In this document: positions 20,513 to 29,382 of the stretch, in pieces
Numbering within the stretch: the first letter of the stretch is position 1
How the letters are laid out: every line of letters begins with the position of its first letter
DNA from: an uncultured Bacteroidales bacterium
GTDB lineage: Bacteria; Bacteroidota; Bacteroidia; Bacteroidales; Bacteroidaceae
Direction: 5' to 3'
Length of the DNA stretch: 64,000 nt
Assembly: GCA_902768605.1 (NCBI GenBank)
Contig: CACXLY010000009.1
Coordinates: 10,305 to 74,304 of the forward strand
The notes under the pieces: generated by a model
Database searches by the model: none
What the model saw: the letters and a program-made list of their open reading frames with translations, nothing else
What the model was told of the DNA's origin: nothing
Translations under genes and position numbers: made by a program

Positions 20513-21847
20513 CTATAGGTTCCTCACTTGTTCACAAAACTGTTCGCCTCGGTCCTCCATGTTTTTGAAGAGGTCAAAGCTTGCGCAGCAGGGGCTGAGC
20601 AGAACGGTGTAGCCTGGCTTTGCCATGCGGTGGCAAGCCTCAACGCAGTCCTTCATATTGTTGGTGTCGGCCACAGGAATGCCCATTCCATCGAAGAAAT
20701 TGTGCAATTTGGTGTTGTCGGCTCCGAGATAGACGAGGCCGGCGCACTTCTTCTGGACGAGGTCCTTGATGGCATTGTAGTCGTTGCCTTTGTCCTTACC
20801 GCCGATGATGAGGATCGTCGGCGTGGTCATGCTTTCGAGAGCGTACCAGCAGGCATCTACATTTGTAGCCTTCGAGTCGTTGATGTACTGGACTCCGCCC
20901 ACGCGTGCCACTTTCTGGAGCCGGTGCTCGACACCCTCGAAGTCGCTCAGGCTCTGGCGGAGCGAGTCGTCGTCTATGCCGCTGATGCGCGCCGCGATAC
21001 CCGCAGCCAGGCTGTTGTACATGTTGTGCTTTCCGCGAAGGCTCAGGCTCTCCTGCTCCATGTTGAAGGGCGTGGGGTACTCGATGACGTACTGCCCGTC
21101 GGCAATGTAGCCGATCATGCCTTCTTTCCTGATGATGCTGAACGGGCACTTCTTGGCTTTGATGCCGTATTTGCGGAGCTCGGCTGAGATGACGGGATCG
21201 TCGTTCCAATAGATGAAGGCATCTTCCTCGGTCTGATTCTGCACGATGCGCATCTTGGCGTCTGTGTACTTCTGCATCGAGCCTTCGTAGCGGTCGAGGT
21301 GATCGGGGGTGATGTTGAGCAGAATGGCAATGTTGGCCCGGAACTCGTACATGTTGTCGAGCTGGAAACTGCTGAGCTCGATGATGTAGTACTCATAGGT
21401 GCAGCCTTCGGCTATCTGGAGTGCGAGGCTGCGACCTATGTTGCCGGCCAGCCCGACGTTATAGCCTGCCTTTTGGAAGATGTGGTAAATGAGGCTCGTG
21501 GTGGTTGTCTTGCCGTTGGAACCTGTGATGCAGATCATCTTGGCGTCGGTGTATCGGCCGGCGAACTCTATTTCGCTGATGACGGGAATGCCGGCGTTCC
21601 TGACCTTCTGCACCATGGGTGCGTCCTCCGGTATGCCGGGGCTCTTCACCACCTCGCAGGCGCTGAGGATGAGTTCCTCTGAGTGCTGGCCTTCCTCCCA
21701 GGGCACGTCGTACTCGCGAAGCAACTGCTTGTAGTTCTCCTTGATTCGGCCCATGTCGCTGACGAAGACGTCGAAGCCTTTCACTTTCGCCAGCGCCGCT
21801 GCTCCCACACCGCTCTCGGCGGCTCCCAATATCACGATTCTTCTCAT
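20513..21847 (-). CDS. murD: UDP-MurNAc-L-alanine--D-glutamate ligase
   Basis: 444 residues. N-terminal domain RIVILGAAESGVGAAALAK, ATP loop GSNGKTTTTSLIYHIF (about 109-124), central LNITPDHLDRYEGSMQKY and GKHNMYNSLAA segments, FEGVEHRLQKVARVGGV with NDSKATN, and the C-terminal LLSPCCASFDLFKNMEDRGE typical of MurD. It adds D-Glu to UDP-MurNAc-L-Ala. It follows mraY by about 70 bp and precedes ftsW. Confidence 0.95.
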   Translation of the reverse strand: MRRIVILGAAESGVGAAALAKVKGFDVFVSDMGRIKENYKQLLREYDVPWEEGQHSEELILSACEVVKSPGIPEDAPMVQKVRNAGIPVISEIEFAGRYTDAKMICITGSNGKTTTTSLIYHIFQKAGYNVGLAGNIGRSLALQIAEGCTYEYYIIELSSFQLDNMYEFRANIAILLNITPDHLDRYEGSMQKYTDAKMRIVQNQTEEDAFIYWNDDPVISAELRKYGIKAKKCPFSIIRKEGMIGYIADGQYVIEYPTPFNMEQESLSLRGKHNMYNSLAAGIAARISGIDDDSLRQSLSDFEGVEHRLQKVARVGGVQYINDSKATNVDACWYALESMTTPTILIIGGKDKGNDYNAIKDLVQKKCAGLVYLGADNTKLHNFFDGMGIPVADTNNMKDCVEACHRMAKPGYTVLLSPCCASFDLFKNMEDRGEQFCEQVRNL

Positions 21848-21916
21848 CTATTCATTTACCATTTAATCATTTACCATTTACCATTTCCTCCCCTTGCGGT
21901 GGAGTTGGAGGTGGCT

Positions 21917-23182
21917 TTATCTTATCTTAAGTGTTACGATGGCAAGGGCTGCCATGATGATTGTGACAATCCAGAAGCGTACTGTTATTTTGGACTCGAG
22001 CCAGCAGCCTTTGGGCCAGTTGATGAGCACCTTGAAGTTGGCTGGCAGCTGACCTGGGGCGACGCGGAACGTGTCGTGGAGCGGGGCGCGCTTTATGACG
22101 CGCCACTTCAGTCCCCGGCGATTGCCCATCCGCGCATAGTTGGTCTGCAGGATGACACTCAGGCTCTCCATGAAGAAGACGAAGCAGAGCAGGGGCAGCA
22201 GCAGCTCTTTGTGGATGATGATGGCTGTGACGCCGATGATGCCGCCGATGGCGAGGCTGCCGGTGTCGCCCATGAAGACCTGCGCCGGATATGCGTTGTA
22301 CCAGAGGAAGCCGATGAGTGCGCCCACGAAGGCGCAGATGAAGATGACGAGTTCCTCCGAGCCGGGGATGTACATGATGTTGAGATAGGCGGCCATGTGG
22401 ATATGGCTGCTGACGTAGGCCAGTATGCCGAGGGCGATGCACATGATGGCAGCATTGCCCGCGCACAAACCGTCCATTCCATCGTTCAAATTAGAGCCGT
22501 TGCTCACTGCCATGACGATGAATGTGGTGACCAACACGAAGAATATCCACCCTGCTGCAGACTTGTGTTTGCCCAGCCACGAGAAGATGTCGGCATAGTT
22601 GAGGTTATTGTTCTTGACGAACGGGATGGTGGTGATGGTGCTCTTCACCATTTCGCTGCGATGCGTGACGACTTGCTCGGTGCCCTGCCTCTGGTCCTCG
22701 ATGTTCTCGCAAATGACGGCATCGGGGCTCATCCACAGCGTCAGTCCGACCACCAAGCCGAGGAGTGCCTGCCCCAGAAGTTTCCAGATGGGGCGCAATC
22801 CGTCTTTCGTCACCTTCATCTTGATGTAGTCGTCGGCAAAGCCGAGTGCACCGAGCCACACGGTCGTGAAGAGCATGAGGAGCATGTAAATGTTGCGAAG
22901 GCGTCCCAAAAGCAGACACGGGACGAGGGTTGCGACAATGATGATGATGCCGCCCATGGTTGGCACCCCCTTCTTCTCCACGCCGAAGGGGTCGATGCTG
23001 GCGTCGCGCTGGGCCTCGCTGACGTGGTGCTTGCGCATCCACTTCACGAAGTACTGGCCGAACCACATGGAGATGAGCAGGCTCAGGACGAGCGTGAGGA
23101 CTGCGCGGAAGGAGATGTAGTGCCAGACGTTGGCGCCGGAGACGCCAAATTCGCCTAAATATCTGAACAGGTAGTATAGCAT
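21917..23182 (-). CDS. mraY: Phospho-MurNAc-pentapeptide translocase MraY
   Basis: 421 residues with about ten membrane segments. Catalytic motifs: GFADDYIKM with the following KVTKDGLRPIWK, the NLNDGMDGLCAGNA loop, and the C-terminal MGNRRGLKWRVIKRAPLHDTF histidine motif. It makes lipid I from UDP-MurNAc-pentapeptide and undecaprenyl phosphate. It is longer than the approximately 360-residue proteobacterial enzyme because of a periplasmic insertion after the fifth segment (VICENIEDQRQGTEQVVTHRSE region, shown here in part), as is usual in Bacteroidales. Confidence 0.95.
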   Translation of the reverse strand: MLYYLFRYLGEFGVSGANVWHYISFRAVLTLVLSLLISMWFGQYFVKWMRKHHVSEAQRDASIDPFGVEKKGVPTMGGIIIIVATLVPCLLLGRLRNIYMLLMLFTTVWLGALGFADDYIKMKVTKDGLRPIWKLLGQALLGLVVGLTLWMSPDAVICENIEDQRQGTEQVVTHRSEMVKSTITTIPFVKNNNLNYADIFSWLGKHKSAAGWIFFVLVTTFIVMAVSNGSNLNDGMDGLCAGNAAIMCIALGILAYVSSHIHMAAYLNIMYIPGSEELVIFICAFVGALIGFLWYNAYPAQVFMGDTGSLAIGGIIGVTAIIIHKELLLPLLCFVFFMESLSVILQTNYARMGNRRGLKWRVIKRAPLHDTFRVAPGQLPANFKVLINWPKGCWLESKITVRFWIVTIIMAALAIVTLKIR

Positions 23183-23235
23183 TCGTTGACGTTTACTTTA
23201 TGTTGAGTTTTCTTGTTCTTTTTCATGTCTTCTGA

Positions 23236-23345
23236 AACCCCTCGTGAGGCATCGGCCGCTCCTTGCTATGGCGTCGGCCGCTCCTTGCTGTGGCATCGGC
23301 CGCTCCTTGCTGTGGCGTTGGGCTTTCCTTGCTGTAGCGTTTTCA
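23236..23345. repeat. 22-bp TTGCTGTGG-family array between murE and mraY
   Basis: Cap CCCTCGTGAGGC at about 23239, then TTGCTATGG/TTGCTGTGG/TTGCTGTAG cores at 23263, 23285, 23307 and 23329, exactly 22 bp apart. It fills the gap inside the dcw operon and touches the murE stop codon, so the last unit overlaps the end of murE. Confidence 0.85.
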
Positions 23346-24794
23346 AAGGCCAAATGCGTCGCGTATCACCTCGTGGTCGTCGAAGTGGTGCTTCACGCCC
23401 TTGACGATCTGGTAGTCTTCGTGTCCCTTGCCGGCCACGAGCACTACGTCGCCGGGCTGCGCCATGGTGCAGGCGGTGCGGATTGCTTCGCGGCGGTCCA
23501 CGATGCTGAGTACGCTGCGGCGCTGACTGGCATCGAGTCCGGCCAGCATATCGTCGATGATGGCCTGCGGGTCTTCATTGCGGGGGTTGTCGCTCGTGAT
23601 GATGACGCGGTCGCTGTGCCTGACGGCCTCCTGCGCCATCAGGGGGCGCTTGCCCTTGTCGCGGTTGCCGCCCGCGCCGCATACCGTCCAGCACTGTCCC
23701 TTGCCCTGCAGCACCTCGTTGATGGTCGTGAGGACGTTGACGAGGGCATCGGGCGTGTGGGCGTAATCGACGATGGCGGTGACGCCCTCCCGCGAGCGGA
23801 TGGCCTCGAAGCGACCGTTGACGGGCTTCTGCGCGCTGAGGAGCACGAGGGCCTGCTGCGGCTCGACGCCCAGCATGACGGCCGTGCCATAGACGGCCAG
23901 CAGGTTGCTCACGTTGAAGCGCCCCACGAACTGCACGCTGACGTCGCGGCCGTCAATCTCCAGGTCCATGCCTTCGAAGCTCTCCTCCATGATGCGCGCC
24001 TTGAAGTCGGCAGCCGAGTGGAGCGAGTAGGTCTTGACCGTCGCCTTGCAGTTCTGCACCATGACCATGCCGTTGCGGTCGTCGGCGTTGATGATGGCGA
24101 AGGCATCGGCGGGCAGGGCGTCGAAGAAGCCCTTTTTCGCGTCGCGGTAGGCCTCGAACGTGCCGTGGTAGTCCAGGTGGTCGCGCGTCAGGTTGGTGAA
24201 GATGCCGCCCGTGAAGGTGAGGCCTCCGATGCGCTTCTGGCTGACGCTGTGCGAGCTGACCTCCATGAAGGCGTATGCACAGCCCTCGTCGGCCATGCGG
24301 CCCAGCAGGCGGTTCAGCGTGATGGGGTCGGGCGTCGTCACCTCCGTGGGGATGGGCTCGCCGTCGATATAGTTGCAGACCGTGCTGCAGAGGCCGCACT
24401 TGTAGCCAAGCTGACGGAATATGTTGTAGAGCACGGTGGCGATGGTGGTCTTGCCATTCGTGCCGGTGACGCCGACGAGATGCATGCGCTCGCTCGGGTT
24501 GCCGAAGAAGTGCGTGGCAAGCGTGCCGACCACGTCCTCCGTGCTGGGATAGACCAGATAGGTGACGTCGTCCCTGGTCACCTCAGGCAACTGCTCGCAG
24601 ACCACGACGCCTGCGCCCAGCTCGATCGCCTTGTCGATGAAGGTATGTCCATCCACTTGCGTGCCGCGCATCGCCACGAAGGCCGCGCCCTGCTGTATGC
24701 GGCGGCTGTCGATTTCGATGCCGGTCACCTCCCTGTCCGTGCTGCCCACGATGCGCTGTGGTGCGCAGCCATGTATGAGTTGTTCAAGTTTCAT
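23343..24794 (-). CDS. murE: UDP-MurNAc-tripeptide synthetase MurE (meso-DAP type)
   Basis: 483 residues. ATP loop [17 protein letters not shown] (about 107-123), [12 protein letters not shown] substrate loop, [28 protein letters not shown] with the carbamylated Lys, DYAHTPDAL, and [10 protein letters not shown]. The DNPR motif marks enzymes that add meso-diaminopimelate, agreeing with Gram-negative A1-gamma peptidoglycan. The gene is separated from ftsI by 65 bp and from mraY by a repeat-filled gap. Confidence 0.95.
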   Translation of the reverse strand: MKLEQLIHGCAPQRIVGSTDREVTGIEIDSRRIQQGAAFVAMRGTQVDGHTFIDKAIELGAGVVVCEQLPEVTRDDVTYLVYPSTEDVVGTLATHFFGNPSERMHLVGVTGTNGKTTIATVLYNIFRQLGYKCGLCSTVCNYIDGEPIPTEVTTPDPITLNRLLGRMADEGCAYAFMEVSSHSVSQKRIGGLTFTGGIFTNLTRDHLDYHGTFEAYRDAKKGFFDALPADAFAIINADDRNGMVMVQNCKATVKTYSLHSAADFKARIMEESFEGMDLEIDGRDVSVQFVGRFNVSNLLAVYGTAVMLGVEPQQALVLLSAQKPVNGRFEAIRSREGVTAIVDYAHTPDALVNVLTTINEVLQGKGQCWTVCGAGGNRDKGKRPLMAQEAVRHSDRVIITSDNPRNEDPQAIIDDMLAGLDASQRRSVLSIVDRREAIRTACTMAQPGDVVLVAGKGHEDYQIVKGVKHHFDDHEVIRDAFGL

Positions 24795-24859
24795 TGCTAT
24801 CGTATTTCAGTATTATCCGAGTCTTCATAGTGTTCAGAGTGTCCGGGACAGCCCATTGC

Positions 24860-26974
24860 TCACAGTTTCCTGGGCGAGGCGGTCAGGTTGATCTGCTTTC
24901 CCTTGACGGCCACCGTGCCCGGGGCGATGTCCTGCTTTGTTATCTCGCCGACGCCGTTGATGCGGACGCGCAGACCGCGCTTCTGCAGGGTGAAGACCGC
25001 GTCCTTCACGCCCATGCCGACCACATCGGGTACCCTGTCGTCCGCTATCGTGTCGGCATCGGCCAGGCTAAGCTGTTTGCCCGAGATGCCCATGCCCTCG
25101 ACGATGGCCTCGGCTCTGCGCTTGTTGCCCTTCGTCACCTCAGGCACGAAGACGCTGTTCGTGTCGGCAGCCAACGCGGCACTCTGCATCGAGTCCCTCG
25201 ACATGATAAACTGCGATATCTCGCTGAAGACGGGTCCGCACTGCCCACCGCCGGAAGCCGGCAGGCCTTTCTTTCGGATGCAGACGATGCAGCTGTACTT
25301 CGGGTCGTCGCTTGGGAAGTAGCCGCAGAAGCTGACCATATACTTGCGTCCGGCATACGAGCCGTTCTCGCTGAACTGTGCCGTTCCGGTCTTGCCGCTC
25401 ACCTTGAAGAGCTTGCCGCCATTGCCGGCCTTCCTGCCCAGGCCGCCGCTCACGACGTGCTCCAGGCAGTATTGGATGTCGCGGAGCGTCGAGGGCTTGC
25501 ATATCCTCTCCTTGATGACCTCCGTCGGGAACTCACGTATCACCATGCCGTCCTTCAGCTCAGCCTTCACGAAGCGAGGCTTCACCATCTTGCCGCCGTT
25601 GGCAATGGCGTTGTAGAACGTCAGCGTGCTGATGGGCGGCAGCATCGTGACGTAGCCGATGCTCATCCATGGCAGGTCGGGCTTGCTCCAGTAGCGTTTC
25701 TTGTCCTTCGGGTGGGGCACGTAGGGCTCACCCTTGCCCACGAAGGGCAGATTGAGCGGGATGCCGACGCCCTCGCGGTGGAGACCATCGACGTAGGCCG
25801 ACGGATTGTCGCTGTAAGCACGGTCGATGATGGTGCTCACGCCGATGTTGCTGCTCTGCCCAAGTATGTCCTCCACCTTCAGCGTGCCATAGCCGCCGCG
25901 ATGCCAGTTGTGGTCCTTCATGTTCCTGCCATGCATCTGGACGATGCCCGGCGCACAGTTCACGCTGGTATTGAGGTCGATCTTGCCGTCCTCAAGCGCC
26001 ACCATGATGCTCGCCGTCTTAAACGTCGAGCCCGGCTCCCAGAGGTCGCTCACGGCGTTATTCTTCATCTCGTAGTACTCCCCGTCTTCGCCGCGCGTCA
26101 GGTTGACGATGGCCTTCACGTCGCCTGTCTTCACCTCCATCACGACAACGACACCCACCTCGCCGTTCACCAGCTCTTCTTTGAGCTTGCTACGCAATGT
26201 GCGGTCCGCGAAATCCTGTATGTTGATGTCGATCGTGGTGAGGAGATCGTGCCCGTTCTCTGCTTGCGTGTCGATGATTGGCACCAGGCGATTGCGCATC
26301 ACAATGAAATGCTTCGAGCCCGGCTTGCCTCGCAGGATGCTGTCGAAGCTCAATTCGAGGCCGCACTTAGGCTTGCTGCTCGTGTCGTTATACAGTTCGC
26401 CGATGGTGCGGCTCGCCAAGCCGCCGTACGGCTTAAGGCGGAGAAGCATCTCGTCGGCGTGGAAGCCGCTGCGATACATGCTCTCGCGAAGGAAGGGCAA
26501 TTCTTTGCAAGCACGATACTGTACGTAAGTGGCCAGCTTCGGATAGATGCGCCACGAGTACTTGCCACGCTGTTTGCCCTGCAGCAGACGCTGTCGGAAC
26601 CACTCGGCCTCGCGGTCGGGGAAGATGCGTGCAAGGCCTCGGGAGATGCTGTCCAGGTCGACGCGGAAGGCGGAGTCGCGGAAAGCGCGGGTCTTTGCCT
26701 CGATATTCGAGTCCGGATCGTGCACGGCGAAATCCATGTAGAGTGCGTATTTGGGCACCGTTCCCGAGAGTACCTGGCGGTCGCACGACAGGATGTTGCC
26801 GCGGTTGGCCGGTATTTGGGCCGTCCGGCTGTTGAGTCCCACCGCCTTCCAGTACTCGTTCTCGGGCGGCAGCATTGTATAGAGAGCCTTGCCCAGGATG
26901 TATAGTCCTGCGAGACACATCAAGACGAAGATGACGAAGTAGCGTCTGGGAGCTTTATCTTTGCCAGTTTGCAT
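24860..26974 (-). CDS. ftsI: Septal penicillin-binding protein FtsI (PBP3) with PASTA domain
   Basis: 704 residues: membrane segment at about 12-32, dimerisation domain (RTAQIPANRGNILSCD), transpeptidase with nucleophile motif GSTFKTAS (SxxK), QSSNIGVS (SxN) and SGKTGTAQF (KTG), then a C-terminal PASTA domain of about 65 residues (VPDVVGMGVKDAVFTLQKRG). It cross-links septal peptidoglycan next to FtsW. A PASTA domain on FtsI is normal in Bacteroidetes. The gene lies 54 bp after ftsL. Confidence 0.95.
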   Translation of the reverse strand: MQTGKDKAPRRYFVIFVLMCLAGLYILGKALYTMLPPENEYWKAVGLNSRTAQIPANRGNILSCDRQVLSGTVPKYALYMDFAVHDPDSNIEAKTRAFRDSAFRVDLDSISRGLARIFPDREAEWFRQRLLQGKQRGKYSWRIYPKLATYVQYRACKELPFLRESMYRSGFHADEMLLRLKPYGGLASRTIGELYNDTSSKPKCGLELSFDSILRGKPGSKHFIVMRNRLVPIIDTQAENGHDLLTTIDINIQDFADRTLRSKLKEELVNGEVGVVVVMEVKTGDVKAIVNLTRGEDGEYYEMKNNAVSDLWEPGSTFKTASIMVALEDGKIDLNTSVNCAPGIVQMHGRNMKDHNWHRGGYGTLKVEDILGQSSNIGVSTIIDRAYSDNPSAYVDGLHREGVGIPLNLPFVGKGEPYVPHPKDKKRYWSKPDLPWMSIGYVTMLPPISTLTFYNAIANGGKMVKPRFVKAELKDGMVIREFPTEVIKERICKPSTLRDIQYCLEHVVSGGLGRKAGNGGKLFKVSGKTGTAQFSENGSYAGRKYMVSFCGYFPSDDPKYSCIVCIRKKGLPASGGGQCGPVFSEISQFIMSRDSMQSAALAADTNSVFVPEVTKGNKRRAEAIVEGMGISGKQLSLADADTIADDRVPDVVGMGVKDAVFTLQKRGLRVRINGVGEITKQDIAPGTVAVKGKQINLTASPRKL

Positions 26975-27028
26975 AATCTCTTTTCTCTAATCCCTAATCT
27001 CTTTTCCTTGTTTCTGAATCCTCAATCC

Positions 27029-27556
27029 TTACTCTTGGGAATTGATGACATACGGCGCAACTTTGCTTGGTGTAAGCGTGCTGTCGCCCTGTTCGCGCAG
27101 TTTCTGTTCGAGCTGGCTCTGCCGGCAGAGTTGTGTGAGTTCGCTGACGCGGGTGATGCTGCGGTAACGCCAGTCCTTGAGCTCCGTCTCGAGTTCCGTC
27201 TCCTTCATTATCTCGACTTGTGCCTGATAACCATTCGTGATGTAGAGGAAGATGCCGGCGAGGACGAGGATTAACATTTTCCATTGGCTCAGAAACCAAC
27301 GGGGGGCTGCATCGAGCACCTGGCGGACGCTGTCGAGCGTCAACTCATCGACCTCGTCGTCGTCGCTGACGAGCGAACGCATCAGCTTCTCCTTGTCGCT
27401 GACTTGCTCGGGAGCGTCCTGCGCCTCTGCTGCCTCTGGGTTTTCCGATGGCTCGGAGGGTTCCGGGCTTTCAGCAGGCTCAGGGGATTCGGAGGGGTCG
27501 GAGGGGTCGTGCAACTCCTGCAACTCGTCGATGCTATCTAATTCAATCTCTGCCAT
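27029..27556 (-). CDS. FtsL-like cell division protein with long acidic N-terminus
   Basis: 175 residues. Residues 1-75 are very acidic with Ser/Pro/Glu repeats (SESPEPAESPEPSEPSENPE). A membrane segment lies at about 92-109 (KMLILVLAGIFLYITNG), followed by a charged coiled-coil-like helix to the end. This topology and its place between rsmH and ftsI identify the Bacteroidetes FtsL-like protein, which would form a complex with FtsQ and activate FtsWI. The acidic cytoplasmic tail is longer than in classical FtsL (about 120 residues). Eight bp separate it from rsmH. Confidence 0.8.
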   Translation of the reverse strand: MAEIELDSIDELQELHDPSDPSESPEPAESPEPSEPSENPEAAEAQDAPEQVSDKEKLMRSLVSDDDEVDELTLDSVRQVLDAAPRWFLSQWKMLILVLAGIFLYITNGYQAQVEIMKETELETELKDWRYRSITRVSELTQLCRQSQLEQKLREQGDSTLTPSKVAPYVINSQE

Positions 27557-27564
27557 ATCGTGTC

Positions 27565-28494
27565 TTATAATTCTCTCTTTCTTGCGATGCGGAGCTTTGC
27601 CGAACGACTGCGCGGGTTGCTCTTCTGCTCGTCGTCGCTGGGGATTATGATGCTCCTGTTGACGGCCTCGAGTGGCGCTCCCGTCCGCCCGTAGATGTCT
27701 GTCTCGACTTTTCCTTCGACGTTGCCTGCCTTGACGATATTCTTCACCATGCGGTCCTCGAGGGAATGGTAGGTGAGAATGCTGAGGCGGCCTCCCGGCC
27801 TGAGCAGCTCCGTCGCTGCGCTCAGCATCTGTCTGAGGGCGCCCATCTCGGCGTTGACCTCTATGCGCAGTGCCTGGAACACTCGCGCCAGGTCTTTCTT
27901 CTCGCGGTCATAGCCCATGAGTGGCCTGAGCACCTCGACAAGCTGTGTGGTCGTCTCGATGGGCTGTTGCTGGCGGGCCTTGACGATGGCTGACGCGATG
28001 CGGCGGCTGTTCTTCAGTTCGCCGTAGAGGTAGAGGATGTCTGCCAATTGCTGCTCGCTGTAATCTGCTACGATGCGCCCGGCCGTGAGGTTGGCCTGCC
28101 GGTTCATACGCATGTCGAGAGGTGCGTCGAAGCGGAAGCTGAAGCCTCGCCTCTCCTCGTCGAGGTGATGGCTACTGACACCGAGGTCGGCCAGGATGCC
28201 GTCCACCTGCTCATGCCCGTAGTAGAGCATCCAGTTCTTGAGGAATCGGAAGTTGCTGCGGATGAAGGTGAAGCCAGCCTCGCCCTCCATGGCGCTGGCG
28301 TTGCTGGCGGCATCCTCGTCCTGGTCGAAGCTGTAGAGGTGGCCAGTGCCTGCCAGGCGCCGCAGTATCTCCCTGCTATGGCCGCCGCCGCCGAACGTGA
28401 GGTCCACATAGATGCCTCCCGGCTTGATGTCGAGCCCATCGACTGCCTCCTTGAGCAGCACCGGCACATGATATTCCTCCTCACGCGTGTACAT
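27565..28494 (-). CDS. rsmH: 16S rRNA (cytosine1402-N4)-methyltransferase RsmH
   Basis: 309 residues. SAM-binding loop DLTFGGGGHSREIL (about 33-46), the N-terminal YHVPVLLKEAVDGL start, ILADLGVSSHHLDEERRGFSFRFDAPLDMRM and LTYHSLEDRMVKN are all diagnostic for RsmH/MraW. It methylates C1402 of 16S rRNA in the decoding centre. Second gene of the dcw cluster, after mraZ. Confidence 0.95.
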   Translation of the reverse strand: MYTREEEYHVPVLLKEAVDGLDIKPGGIYVDLTFGGGGHSREILRRLAGTGHLYSFDQDEDAASNASAMEGEAGFTFIRSNFRFLKNWMLYYGHEQVDGILADLGVSSHHLDEERRGFSFRFDAPLDMRMNRQANLTAGRIVADYSEQQLADILYLYGELKNSRRIASAIVKARQQQPIETTTQLVEVLRPLMGYDREKKDLARVFQALRIEVNAEMGALRQMLSAATELLRPGGRLSILTYHSLEDRMVKNIVKAGNVEGKVETDIYGRTGAPLEAVNRSIIIPSDDEQKSNPRSRSAKLRIARKREL

Positions 28495-28504
28495 TATATT
28501 ATAT

Positions 28505-28568
28505 TGTTTAGGCCTTATGGGGCTTATGGGGCTTATAGGACTTATAGGGCTTATGGGCCTTATGGGTT
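28505..28568. repeat. Short GGGCTTAT repeat between mraZ and rsmH
   Basis: Eight 9-bp blocks of the type GGCTTATGG / GACTTATAG in the 90-bp mraZ-rsmH gap. It resembles the G-rich strand of the CCCATTA/CCCATAA arrays at 11.5 and 42.5 kb. Confidence 0.7.
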
Positions 28569-28584
28569 CGGCTCATTGGGCTCT

Positions 28585-29040
28585 TTACTGCCCTGCTGGG
28601 TCGTTCATCATCTCCTCTAAGATGTCGGCCACCTCGTCGGGATTGCTGAGCAGATCCTCGGCGGCCTGTTTGCTCCAGATTTCTATGGTATCGTCCACGC
28701 CGATGAATCGCACGTCGCTCTTTATGCCGGCGTGTTCGAGGTAGCGACGCGGGATGAGCATGCGTCCCCCGCTGTCGAGCGTGATGTTCTCGGCGTCGGC
28801 AGTGAAGAGCCTGAGCCCTTGCCGCTGGTGACGGTTGAAGAGGTTGGTGCGGGCGCGTACGGCATTGACCTGCGCATCCCACACGCTCTTCGGATAGAGC
28901 ACAAGGCAGTGCTCGAAGATGTCGCGGCGAAGCACCAGTCCTTCCTCCGCCTCCTTCTGGAGGATTTTACGGAAGACGCTGGGCACGAAAACGCGTCCCT
29001 TCTCGTCTGTTTTGGCATCTATACTTCCTGTAAATCTCAT
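28585..29040 (-). CDS. mraZ: Transcriptional regulator MraZ
   Basis: 151 residues from the ATG at 29040 (MRFTGSIDAKTDEKGRVFVP). The frame is open to 29094, but the promoter box at 29072-29079 lies inside that extension, so the shorter start is chosen. Two AbrB-like halves are visible: DEKGRVFVPSVFR near 12-24 and TLDSGGRMLIPRRYLEHAG near 85. MraZ forms rings that bind repeats upstream of its own gene and represses the dcw operon. First gene of the cluster. Confidence 0.9.
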   Translation of the reverse strand: MRFTGSIDAKTDEKGRVFVPSVFRKILQKEAEEGLVLRRDIFEHCLVLYPKSVWDAQVNAVRARTNLFNRHQRQGLRLFTADAENITLDSGGRMLIPRRYLEHAGIKSDVRFIGVDDTIEIWSKQAAEDLLSNPDEVADILEEMMNDPAGQ

Positions 29041-29071
29041 CGATTCGGGGCTTTCTTTGCAAATTCTGCTG

Positions 29072-29105
29072 CAAAGATACACAATTCCCCACAATTCCCC
29101 ACACT
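29072..29105 (-). promoter_or_regulatory. dcw operon promoter with direct repeats
   Basis: Minus strand -7 box TATCTTTG (29079-29072); no good TTTG lies at the right distance. Just upstream is a 10-bp direct repeat, GTGGGGAATT twice (plus strand 29081-29105). MraZ binds spaced GTG-containing repeats in other bacteria, so these are possible MraZ operators; that assignment is inference. Confidence 0.55.
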
Positions 29106-29314
29106 TTCTGCAATTTTTTTTTCAGAAGATTTTCGCTTATGTTGTTAATAACCTCGCGGCGCGCTATTCCTCAACTCGCGCGGAATGCCCATAAACAAAG
29201 AGGTTTCAGTGCATTATGAGTTGTCAAAACAGGTGGTTGAAAACTTTTTTCCCCACTTAGCAAAAATGGTGGGGAACTTTTGGAAAGAATCGATTTTTTA
29301 GGTCAGAAATGCAA

Positions 29315-29351
29315 ACGCCACACGTGGGATGACGTTTTCCACGTGTGGCGT
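29315..29351 (-). terminator. Terminator-like hairpin after the M16 peptidase gene
   Basis: A perfect 13-bp stem ACGCCACACGTGG (29315-29327) with its complement (29339-29351) and an 11-nt loop, about 32 bp after the M16 stop. On the minus strand it is followed by TTTGC, a weak U tract. It may also serve minus-strand transcript stability. The core CCACACGTGG recurs at 43.4 kb. Confidence 0.6.
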
Positions 29352-29382
29352 ATCTGTTGTGAAGCGGTCGGGGCGGGTTTCC

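Noticed and set aside
24794..26905. 703-codon open frame on the plus strand opposite ftsI
   Set aside because: It is the antisense of ftsI and exists because of the high-GC codon use. Its His/Val/Ala/Arg-rich composition is typical for such shadows. The same holds for long antisense frames opposite murC (16736-18094), murE (23244-24830) and the clan-D glycosidase (56156-58990).
29041..29094. Longer mraZ start
   Set aside because: The extension contains the -7 box at 29072-29079, and MraZ proteins begin at the Met at 29040.
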